In this document: in pieces, positions 16,536 through 22,976 of the stretch
Layout of the letters: each line of letters starts with the position of its first letter
Numbering within the stretch: the stretch's first letter is position 1
Notes under the pieces: generated by a model
What the model was told of the DNA's origin: nothing
The model's database searches: none
The model's input: the letters and a program-made list of their open reading frames with translations, nothing else
Program-made: the position numbers and the translations under genes
Assembly: GCA_002725475.1 (NCBI GenBank)
Contig: PBPH01000042.1
Span: forward strand, 1 to 22,976
DNA: 22,976 nt
Source: Methanobacteriota archaeon
GTDB taxonomy: Archaea > Thermoplasmatota > Poseidoniia > Poseidoniales > Thalassarchaeaceae
Direction of reading: 5' to 3'

Positions 16536-18131
16536 ATGGCTGCTACCGCCACTATAGATAACGCTACCAAAATAATCTCAGTGAGCTCGGATTGTCTCCC
16601 TGCTCCTGTGAATTTTGGGACGTTCCCTAACGATAACAATCCTAATACTATTGTTGAGCATGATTGGGACCATAGTTTCCTATATCGTGGTGGTACATTT
16701 GGTATCACTAGAGTATTTGATGACAATCAATATACTCATGATGGATTTATTAGGTCTATCACAATATCAACAAATGACCTAACACTATTCACTAATAATC
16801 AAATAGATGAAGGTGACCATTTGCTATTTGTATTCAGTGATGGATTAAAGAAAAAGTTTTTATATAAAGGGACTACATTCACATCACTTTCTGGTGAGTG
16901 TTGGTTGGCAACAGACCAACGGTTAGATTTGATAATGGAGACACAGGAGTCAACTCCTGTAACTGGTACCTATGAATATTATGACCAAAGGAATGGAAGA
17001 GGAGACACACCATTAGGTGCTATTGGAGTATCTGGAAATGGTGTAATGATATTCAACCCTTCTGCTGGTTCTGGACTTAATCCTCCTTCTGGATTTAGTT
17101 GGGTTGCTGCAGGAGAGTCTACATTTGTCGATACTGGAGAGGATTCTTGTGGTGGACATCCACAGCAACAAGGGATGTATCATTACCATGACCCTCATTT
17201 CTTAGATTGTTGGAAATCTGGATCATCTATGGCATCATATAATGATTATTATGGTGCTACTCAGTATAATGGTAATAATATCCGTCATCCTGATGGTCAT
17301 TCTAAGATGATTGGTATAGCATTTGATGGATTCCCTATCTATGGACCTTATGGATACGGCACACCATTCGATAATTTGAGTGGTACAAGACCAATGAGGA
17401 CTTCATATCGTGTAAAAGATACAGAAGCACCTGGAAGACCTGATTATGGTAATACAACTGACAATCCTCCTGCAGGAACACTTATGGAGGACTGGGAATA
17501 TGTTGAAGGTGTAGGAGATTTAGATATTCATAATGGTAGATTTACCATTACCCCAGAGTATCCTAGTGGGACTTATGCTTATTTCCTAACAGTTGACGAT
17601 ACTAATACAGATTTAGCAGAATTTCCATTCATTATAGGAAATAAGACAAGAGAAACTATAAATGCACCTTCTGACAATGGTAGTAATCCTGTCCAGCAAG
17701 GTGGTGGAGGAGGTGGTGGAGAGCAAGGTCCACCTCCTACATTATCGTTTACTCTACAACCAGCAAATGTCACAGTTAATGCTAATGAAACTGCTACATT
17801 TACGGTTACAAAACTTGTCAGTCCAGAAGATGGACCTGTTACCTATCAATGGTATAGGTCTACAGACGGTGGATTTGCATTCGCTGCTGTAACTGGAGCA
17901 ACAACTAACACATACTCAGTCACTGCGTTGTCGTATATGACTGGATATAAGTATCGTTGTAGAATTGCTGGTCCTATTGGAGCACCACAACCAGCATCTA
18001 ACTCACCATTAGATTCTAATGCAGCGACACTTACTGTTACTGGTGCTGGTGGTGGAGGTAGCACTGCTAATAGATTCGATAGCACTAGCAGCACATTTGA
18101 CTCTACCGCACAAACATATGATGGCACCTAA
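16536..18131 (+). CDS. YHYH-domain virion-type protein with Ig-like domain and FDST tail
   Basis: 531 residues, start ATG at 16536. The centre is recognisable as a YHYH domain (Pfam YHYH type): YHYH at 215-218 inside a Cys205-Cys225 loop rich in His (208, 216, 218, 221), then IAFDGFPIYGPYGYG around 261-275, DIHNGRFTITPEYP around 330, and a closing YAYFLTVDD strand. A Gly-rich linker (about 388-398) leads to an Ig-like domain (about 404-500; ANVTVNANETATFTV, VTYQWYRS) and a 29-residue tail with FDST, FDST and YDGT. The biochemical role of YHYH domains is not established; the His cluster suggests a metal site. No signal peptide is seen. Placement between the giant fibre-like gene and another structural gene, and the Ig-like domain shared with its upstream neighbour, suggest a virion surface component. 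Confidence 0.9.
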   Translation: MAATATIDNATKIISVSSDCLPAPVNFGTFPNDNNPNTIVEHDWDHSFLYRGGTFGITRVFDDNQYTHDGFIRSITISTNDLTLFTNNQIDEGDHLLFVFSDGLKKKFLYKGTTFTSLSGECWLATDQRLDLIMETQESTPVTGTYEYYDQRNGRGDTPLGAIGVSGNGVMIFNPSAGSGLNPPSGFSWVAAGESTFVDTGEDSCGGHPQQQGMYHYHDPHFLDCWKSGSSMASYNDYYGATQYNGNNIRHPDGHSKMIGIAFDGFPIYGPYGYGTPFDNLSGTRPMRTSYRVKDTEAPGRPDYGNTTDNPPAGTLMEDWEYVEGVGDLDIHNGRFTITPEYPSGTYAYFLTVDDTNTDLAEFPFIIGNKTRETINAPSDNGSNPVQQGGGGGGGEQGPPPTLSFTLQPANVTVNANETATFTVTKLVSPEDGPVTYQWYRSTDGGFAFAAVTGATTNTYSVTALSYMTGYKYRCRIAGPIGAPQPASNSPLDSNAATLTVTGAGGGGSTANRFDSTSSTFDSTAQTYDGT

Positions 18132-18135
18132 ATAA
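18128..18135 (+). promoter_or_regulatory. Possible T4-type late promoter box overlapping the stop codon of the YHYH gene
   Basis: The same octamer CTAAATAA found at the end of the giant gene is repeated here, again including the TAA stop of the upstream gene. It ends 20 bases before the ATG at 18156, a distance compatible with a late start just downstream of the box. The remaining spacer (18136-18155) has no recognisable ribosome site or strong hairpin. Confidence 0.45.
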
Positions 18136-18155
18136 CCCTGTAGAACACTGTACCC

Positions 18156-19634
18156 ATGGCAAAGCAAAACCTTAATATTGGATCGTCGGCAAACGACGGG
18201 ACTGGTGATAGTCTGAGAGATGGTGCTATCAAATTAAATAGCGTCATTGATGAATTGTATACCAATCTCGGTAACGATACCAATTTACAAATTAACGTTG
18301 GCACACCCGCAGCTGACCAATTTCTGAAGTGGAATGGTGCTCAGTTTGCAGAAGGATCCTTTAACAAGTTTACCGAGGACGTTGATGTTAATGGCCAGAA
18401 AATTGTATCTGCATCAAATGGAGATATAACTGTCCAACCAAACGGTAGTGGAGATATTAAATTGTGGGCTGGTGGTACAGGTGCTGCATTGACATATATC
18501 GATGGTGATGACGGTAAACTAAAGTATAGTAATCATTTCCCAACAACAGGAGATTTGCCTGATGTTGCTACTCATCATGGTATGTTTGCATATGTATCTG
18601 CTGATGGTAAAGCAAGGGTAGGAACTAGTGCAGCATGGGTGCCACTTCTTTCTGAGAATAGTGGTATTGGTTTACTTGATGATGTAGATATGACAGTTGG
18701 AGGTGGACCCTCTGATGGACAAGTTTTAAAGTGGAGTGCTACTAATTCAAAATGGGAACCACAGAATGATGAGACAGCTGCTGGAGGTGGTGGGTCAACT
18801 CAAAACCTCTTTGAAGGAATCACTGCTGACACTGGTAGTACTACTGCTAGTGCTCCTACTGATGTCCTTACAGTTTCGGGAGGCACTAACATCTCGACTT
18901 CAATCGCAGGTGACACGCTAACTATTAATATGACAGGAACACTTGGTGATCCTGATCAGAATCTTTATAGTGTTATCGGTAGTGACTCAGGAAACAAAAC
19001 CGCAGGTAGTGCAACTTCTACTATTAACTTCGTTGGTGGGACTGGTATTAGTACTGCTATTTCAGGAGATGACCTTACGATTACTAATGACTCTCCAAAC
19101 GTAGTTCAAGAAGTCTTTAGGACAATCACAGGAGATAGTGGTACAACAACTGCTGCATTAGCGACATCGACATTGGATATTGCTGGTGGCACAGGTGCTA
19201 CTACTGCAGCAACTGCTAATACACTTACTGTAAATGTAGATAATCCTTTACCTAGTGATGCAGTTAGACATGATAATGCAATCTTTAATGGGTCGGAATG
19301 GGAAAAAGTAACTACTCCTTCCATAGGTCTTTATTTCACTGCCAATGGTGATGCTGCATATAGAGTTGCAGGTGGTGGTGTTAATGATTCTACAGATAAT
19401 CCTACGATATACATCTATAGAGGATTTACATATAGGCTTGATAACTCAACTGGTAACGCTCATCCTATTGCTCTCAGACAATCAGCAGGTGGTAGTGCTG
19501 TAACTGATGGTGTGAGTGGTGCACAGAATGGTGTCCAATATTATACAGTACCGCAATCTGTTGCTGCTGGTACGACATACGTGTATCAATGCACTATGCA
19601 CTCTGCAATGGTAGGAAATCTCACAGTGGTCTAA
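18156..19634 (+). CDS. Fibre-like structural protein with C-terminal cupredoxin-like domain
   Basis: 492 residues. The N-terminus, LNIGSSANDGTGDSLRDG followed by AIKLNSVIDELY, is a motif I know from many marine T4-like phage structural and fibre proteins and is probably a virion-anchoring segment. Short segments of the KW-x-G-x-x-(F/W) kind (DQFLKWNGAQF, QVLKWSATNSKWEP, IFNGSEWEKV) recur as in other fibres. Residues about 215-364 form three repeats of about 50 residues (GITADTGSTTA, IGSDSGNKTAG, ITGDSGTTTAA). The last 100 residues look like a cupredoxin: FTYRLDN, His436 in NAHPIALR, and YQCTMHSAM with Cys479, His482 and Met485. This ligand set matches a type 1 copper site, but binding is inferred. 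The stop codon is one base before the next start. Confidence 0.85.
   Translation: MAKQNLNIGSSANDGTGDSLRDGAIKLNSVIDELYTNLGNDTNLQINVGTPAADQFLKWNGAQFAEGSFNKFTEDVDVNGQKIVSASNGDITVQPNGSGDIKLWAGGTGAALTYIDGDDGKLKYSNHFPTTGDLPDVATHHGMFAYVSADGKARVGTSAAWVPLLSENSGIGLLDDVDMTVGGGPSDGQVLKWSATNSKWEPQNDETAAGGGGSTQNLFEGITADTGSTTASAPTDVLTVSGGTNISTSIAGDTLTINMTGTLGDPDQNLYSVIGSDSGNKTAGSATSTINFVGGTGISTAISGDDLTITNDSPNVVQEVFRTITGDSGTTTAALATSTLDIAGGTGATTAATANTLTVNVDNPLPSDAVRHDNAIFNGSEWEKVTTPSIGLYFTANGDAAYRVAGGGVNDSTDNPTIYIYRGFTYRLDNSTGNAHPIALRQSAGGSAVTDGVSGAQNGVQYYTVPQSVAAGTTYVYQCTMHSAMVGNLTVV
18798..19250 (+). repeat. Three tandem ~50-residue repeats in the fibre-like protein
   Basis: Three units begin near 18798, 18954 and 19104. 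Each has the form Q-(N/E)-x-(F/Y)-x-x-I-x-(A/S/G)-D-(T/S)-G-x-x-T-A, then a (T/S)-x-(I/L)-(T/N/D)-(V/F/I)-x-GGT-(N/G)-(I/A) strand and a closing (D/N)-x-LT-(I/V)-(N/T) strand. The spacing is 150-156 bases. This is typical of the shaft or beta-rich spacer regions of phage fibres. The coordinates are approximate at both ends. Confidence 0.75.
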
Positions 19635-19635
19635 T

Positions 19636-21528
19636 ATGTCAAGAACAGTTCCTGGATCTGGTGCACAAATCATCCCCATATTCAATAGTATATCTGGGGT
19701 CAGGGATGTTTATGTCGTAAATGGTGGTAGTGGTTATGATCCAGCAGATCCACCACGTCTTCGTATTGAAAATTGTGGCACTCCAATCCGAGATGCTGTG
19801 TTAAGAGCAGTAATTGAGGGTGATGGAGGTGTAATTACTGCTGTAGAGGTCTTGGATCCAGGTGAAGGATACGATCCATTACGTCTCATCATTGAGGATG
19901 ATGGTTCTGATGGTCATGCAGATGGTCAAGTCTACCTAAAACAAGATGGTGGGATAGATTTTATTCAAATAACTACTCCAGGAGACACTTATTTCGATGC
20001 AACTGCTAGAATTGAAGGTGGTGGAGGTTCTGGAGCAGAATTAGTGCCTGTTACAGGACTAATTACAGGTCTAGCGATTGAACAACAGGGTAGAAATTAC
20101 ACTGAAGAAGATGTAAATATCATTATTTCGGGTGGTGGAGGTCAAGGAGCGACTGGTGTTGCTGAAGTTAGTCAATTTGGACAAGTTTCTTCCATTACTT
20201 TAACAAATGAAGGTGAATTTTTCGAGACTCCACCTCTAATACAGATAATAAAAGGCGGTGGTAGTGGTGCAACGGCCGAAGCATTCATCGATTTAGGTAA
20301 AATAACCAATATTGACCTCCTAGCAGGTGGTGGAGGTTATGTTGCTGCTCCACAAATCATCTTTACCAGAGATACAGACCTAATTAGGACTGCAAGAGTT
20401 AGGCAATCATTAAATTCAAGCATATTTAATCTATCTGGTATTGTTTCTGACATTACATCAGGTCAAACTACCATACCTGTAGAGACTACAGCTCCATATT
20501 CAGGTTCAGGTAAGATATTATTGGGTAGAGAGATTATCAGATACACTGGTAAGACTGCTGCTGGTGTTGACGGTGCTACTGTTGACTCATTCACTGGTTG
20601 TGATAGGGGTATTAACTTCCGTTTTGACCAGAAGGTTATTCTTGATGACCTACAGGATGATCCCAATACTGGTTTGACTTCTTATACATTCAATGTAACA
20701 GATAAAGTAAGACGTGTTGTAGAAAACTCAAACAACCGAGTTGCTATTGTCTATGATTGGGATGTAGAACAGAAAGCATTATATTTAACCTTCCAAGTCG
20801 ATGAATTAGCGTTTATTGATGGTGGTAGGTCTAATGAAAAATCTCAGATTATAGCATTTGTGGCTGGAACTGCAGGTGCATCTGGTACTGGTGTTGAACC
20901 ACACGTTTTACTTGAGGCAGAAGGTGTTAACATCGTCGTATTTACTGAACCGTTAGGTCTTATCCTTAACAGGAAGTTTGAAGATGATGACGAATCTTAT
21001 GAAGATGAGCAAGGTATAACACAATATGGTGATGGTATTATCGACTTAGTTAATACTGGTACTGAGTTTGAAAATCAAATTAATCTTGATGGCGGTATTG
21101 CATCATCTAAATATGGTATAGAGGAAACACTTGGTGGCACCAACACTACTCTATTCCAGCAAGGTGACCAGATATATGACGCAAACCTTAACCCACTTGT
21201 AGCAACTGTTTTATCTGCTGGTGCTTTGGGTGATGGTGATACTCATACTTCCACTGCAGAGATTATAGTAGGAACACCAACAGCAGGTGTTGCTTATGTC
21301 CCACCTGAGGAGGTAGAGGGACTAACATCAGGATTAACTGCTACTACTGTTACTAGAGTAGATGGTCCTAAAGAAGGACAACAGACTATAACAGTTACAA
21401 GCGTAGAAAGCAATGACCCAACATTCTATTTCTCAGTAGGTGAAACTTTAAGAGGTAACTCCTCAGGAGTGCAAGCTCCTATAGTTTCAGTCGCTTATGA
21501 CACCTACGTTAGAAATGAGGATGAATAA
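19636..21528 (+). CDS. Beta-repeat virion structural protein upstream of gp8
   Basis: 630 residues, start ATG at 19636 one base after the preceding stop, so probably translated by coupling; no good Shine-Dalgarno is seen. Residues about 21-245 hold six modules of the pattern (I/V)-x-x-(V/I)-x-(V/I)-x-x-x-G-x-x-Y-x-x-P-x-(I/L)-x-(I/F), with GGG-x-GA linkers (NGGSGYDP, DPGEGYDP, AGGGGYVA). A later segment (about 272-330) has TIPVETTAPY, GKILLGREIIRYTGKT and FTGCDRG, a module common in phage tail and baseplate proteins. An acidic stretch EDDDESYEDEQ follows near residue 450. I do not recognise a specific T4 counterpart. Its position directly before gp8 and its GGxGY modules, shared with gp8 and the giant protein, point to a baseplate-associated structural protein. 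Confidence 0.85.
   Translation: MSRTVPGSGAQIIPIFNSISGVRDVYVVNGGSGYDPADPPRLRIENCGTPIRDAVLRAVIEGDGGVITAVEVLDPGEGYDPLRLIIEDDGSDGHADGQVYLKQDGGIDFIQITTPGDTYFDATARIEGGGGSGAELVPVTGLITGLAIEQQGRNYTEEDVNIIISGGGGQGATGVAEVSQFGQVSSITLTNEGEFFETPPLIQIIKGGGSGATAEAFIDLGKITNIDLLAGGGGYVAAPQIIFTRDTDLIRTARVRQSLNSSIFNLSGIVSDITSGQTTIPVETTAPYSGSGKILLGREIIRYTGKTAAGVDGATVDSFTGCDRGINFRFDQKVILDDLQDDPNTGLTSYTFNVTDKVRRVVENSNNRVAIVYDWDVEQKALYLTFQVDELAFIDGGRSNEKSQIIAFVAGTAGASGTGVEPHVLLEAEGVNIVVFTEPLGLILNRKFEDDDESYEDEQGITQYGDGIIDLVNTGTEFENQINLDGGIASSKYGIEETLGGTNTTLFQQGDQIYDANLNPLVATVLSAGALGDGDTHTSTAEIIVGTPTAGVAYVPPEEVEGLTSGLTATTVTRVDGPKEGQQTITVTSVESNDPTFYFSVGETLRGNSSGVQAPIVSVAYDTYVRNEDE
19696..20370 (+). repeat. Six GGxGY-type beta modules
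   Basis: Modules of about 35-40 residues start near VRDVYVVNGGSGY, ITAVEVLDPGEGY, IDFIQITTPGDTY, ITGLAIEQQGRNY, VSSITLTNEGEFF and ITNIDLLAGGGGY. Each is separated by a Gly-rich GGGSGA-like turn and an A-x-x-x-x-G strand. The third to fifth copies are the most degenerate. The pattern looks like a beta-solenoid or stacked beta-hairpin arrangement; the fold is inferred. Confidence 0.7.
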
Positions 21529-21532
21529 CCCA

Positions 21533-21540
21533 CATAAATA
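21533..21540 (+). promoter_or_regulatory. Probable T4-type late promoter upstream of gp8
   Basis: CATAAATA differs from the T4 late consensus TATAAATA only at the first base. It lies in the largest intergenic gap of the window (21529-21562) and ends 22 bases before the gp8 ATG, the spacing expected for a late promoter serving that gene. A weak purine stretch AGAAGG at 21544-21549 could act as a distant ribosome site. Confidence 0.55.
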
Positions 21541-21562
21541 AAAAGAAGGCAATTCGTGTACA

Positions 21563-22976
21563 ATGGCGTTACTTACCGACCAATTTAGAATTTTTACTGC
21601 CGAAAGGTTTAGGAAAGCACTTGAAGGTCCTATACCCACACAGTCTGACTTAGAGGCAGGTACTTCTAGGGATCGCCTGTATGTGTTTATAGGCCGACCC
21701 CAACCTTGGGATAACGAGAATGCGCCACCTGACCCAGTAGATTCTTTCCAAGAATTTTCCGATGACTATTCGGATATGATTTCCCTGAAGAGAGTGTTAG
21801 CAAATGACACCATTCAGGTTATTCGTCGTACTGACTGGATTCCCCCAGAGCAAACAACTGGTGGATTGGGTTACGTTTATGACATGTATCGCCACGATTA
21901 CAGTTCAACAAAGACTGCTTCTTCTGGTGCTACTAAACTATATGATGCTGACTTCTATGTTGTTAACTCTTCATATCAAGTCTATAAATGCATCTATAAT
22001 GGTACTTCACCTTCTGACCCTAACGGAAAACCTTCTACAGTTGAACCTACTGGAACTAGTACTTCTATTATTACTACCGCCGATGGTTATCGTTGGAAGT
22101 ATATGTTTACTATTCCCGTCGGACAAGTATTGAAATTCTTCTCTAATGAGTATATGCCTGTGCTGTCTGATACAGCAGTGGTAGCAGATGCTATTGGTGG
22201 AGAAATTGATACTATTATTATTGCATCATCTGGTGCAGGATATAACAACGGCACCTATGAAAACTGTCCTATTAAAGGAGACGGTGTAGGTGGTAGGGTT
22301 TCATTAGTTGTAGATGGTGGTCGTATTGCCTCTGCTACTGTTACATCTGGTGGATCTGGATATACCTTTGGTAAGGTTATCATTGATGAGGTTAATGGTA
22401 TTGGTGCTGGAACAGGTACTGGTGGTAGTGTTGAGGTTGTTATTCCTCCTACACTAGGACATGGTGCATCACCTGCAACTGAGTTGGGTGGATTCCGTGT
22501 GATGATTAACACCAAATTCACATACGCTGAAGGTAGCGGTGACTTCCCAACTGATAATGACTATCGTCGTATTGGACTAGTCATTAATCCTAACAAGTTT
22601 GGCACTCAGGAATTAACATCCGACCTGACATTAAGTGCCACTAAGGCTGCAATTTTTGCACCTACATTTACTGGAAACTTCCAGACGGATGAAATTATTA
22701 CCCAATCTCGGACCGTTGGTGGTCAGCAGGTTACTGCAAGAGGTAGGGTTATTTCATGGAATAGCACTACTAAAGTGCTTAAGTATTATCAGAATAGGAT
22801 TGACGGTGTTTTCCCTGAATTCACTGGTAACCTAATCGAGTTTGAAGGTGGTAACCCAATTGTGGGTGCTACATCAGGTGCGTCTGCTGACCCAGACATC
22901 AACTTCCCAATTGTTTCTGGATCCTCTACGAGGGTTATTAACAATGCTGAATATGATTTGGGTATGGCATTCACCA
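21563..22976 (+). CDS. gp8: Baseplate wedge subunit gp8 (T4-like), 3'-partial
   Basis: The frame starts at ATG 21563 (MALLTDQFRIFTAERFRKAL) and is open to the window end, giving 471 residues so far. The N-terminal region with FIGRPQPWDNENAPPDP, the DGYRWKYMFTIP segment, and GHGASPATELGGFRVMI with DFPTDNDYRRIGLVINP are characteristic of T4 gp8 homologues. Two gp8 copies sit in each wedge of the T4 hexameric baseplate. T4 gp8 is about 334 residues, so this copy is enlarged. Residues about 210-297 are an extra module with SSGAGY and SGGSGYTFG, like the repeats of the upstream gene. A later GNFQTDEIITQSRTVGGQ segment resembles the insertion modules of the giant protein. The late-promoter-like box in front fits late expression. 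The 3' end lies outside the window. Confidence 0.9.
   Translation, partial: MALLTDQFRIFTAERFRKALEGPIPTQSDLEAGTSRDRLYVFIGRPQPWDNENAPPDPVDSFQEFSDDYSDMISLKRVLANDTIQVIRRTDWIPPEQTTGGLGYVYDMYRHDYSSTKTASSGATKLYDADFYVVNSSYQVYKCIYNGTSPSDPNGKPSTVEPTGTSTSIITTADGYRWKYMFTIPVGQVLKFFSNEYMPVLSDTAVVADAIGGEIDTIIIASSGAGYNNGTYENCPIKGDGVGGRVSLVVDGGRIASATVTSGGSGYTFGKVIIDEVNGIGAGTGTGGSVEVVIPPTLGHGASPATELGGFRVMINTKFTYAEGSGDFPTDNDYRRIGLVINPNKFGTQELTSDLTLSATKAAIFAPTFTGNFQTDEIITQSRTVGGQQVTARGRVISWNSTTKVLKYYQNRIDGVFPEFTGNLIEFEGGNPIVGATSGASADPDINFPIVSGSSTRVINNAEYDLGMAFT

Noticed and set aside
18132..18155. Possible terminator hairpin between the YHYH gene and the fibre-like gene
   Set aside because: Only a three- or four-base complementary stretch is present, with no GC-rich stem and no T-run, too weak for a terminator.
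21900..22140. Alternative frame in gp8 suggesting a frameshift
   Set aside because: The gp8 frame from 21563 reads through continuously with family motifs on both sides, so no frameshift is needed.
288..22974. Many reverse-strand reading frames of 60-114 codons
   Set aside because: All lie inside strong forward genes, are short, have low-complexity or Cys/Ser/Ile-rich translations without recognisable motifs, and lack spacing or ribosome sites.

Overview
The window looks like part of the late (virion structure) region of a T4-like myovirus. The form of the genes is most reminiscent of marine cyanophages and their relatives infecting other marine bacteria. The reasons are an AT-rich sequence, five collinear genes on the + strand with almost no spacer, large beta-rich repeat proteins, T4-late-promoter-like AT boxes between genes, and at the right edge a protein recognisable as the T4 gp8 baseplate wedge subunit in the enlarged form typical of marine phages. 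There are no tRNA, integrase, transposase or host-type genes. The phage group is inferred from protein features, not from a database search.

Layout, left to right. (1) Positions 1-16521: one uninterrupted reading frame of more than 5,500 codons, open at the left window edge, so its true N-terminus is probably outside. It encodes a giant mosaic protein. The parts in order are a helical fragment, a laminin-G-like jelly roll, four helical modules, a second jelly roll, 29 copies of a beta repeat with the signature FTC-x2-D...H-x-YPR (about 9 kb), a fifth helical module, assorted phage beta modules and a C-terminal Ig-like domain. (2) 16536-18131: a YHYH-domain protein with a Gly-rich linker, an Ig-like domain and an (F/Y)D(S/G)T-rich tail. 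(3) 18156-19634: a fibre-like structural protein with an N-terminal phage motif, three 50-residue repeats and a C-terminal cupredoxin-like domain with a potential copper site. (4) 19636-21528: a beta-repeat structural protein with six GGxGY-type modules. (5) 21563 to the right edge: baseplate wedge gp8, cut by the window end.

The genes appear to form one late operon or a set of nested late units. CTAAATAA boxes overlap the stop codons of genes 1 and 2, a CATAAATA box lies in front of gp8, and gene 4 starts one base after the stop of gene 3 and is probably translationally coupled. Genes 1-4 share modules with each other and with gp8 (Ig-like C-termini in genes 1 and 2; the GGxGY module in genes 1, 4 and gp8). 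This suggests that they work together on the virion surface, probably as baseplate-attached fibres or decorations for host or particle adhesion. Their exact roles cannot be read from the sequence.

The most unusual items are the 29-unit Cys/His-bearing repeat array inserted between members of a helical repeat family, the potential metal sites on two virion-type proteins (YHYH cluster, cupredoxin ligands), and promoter-like boxes embedded in stop codons. All reverse-strand reading frames look like shadows of these genes.
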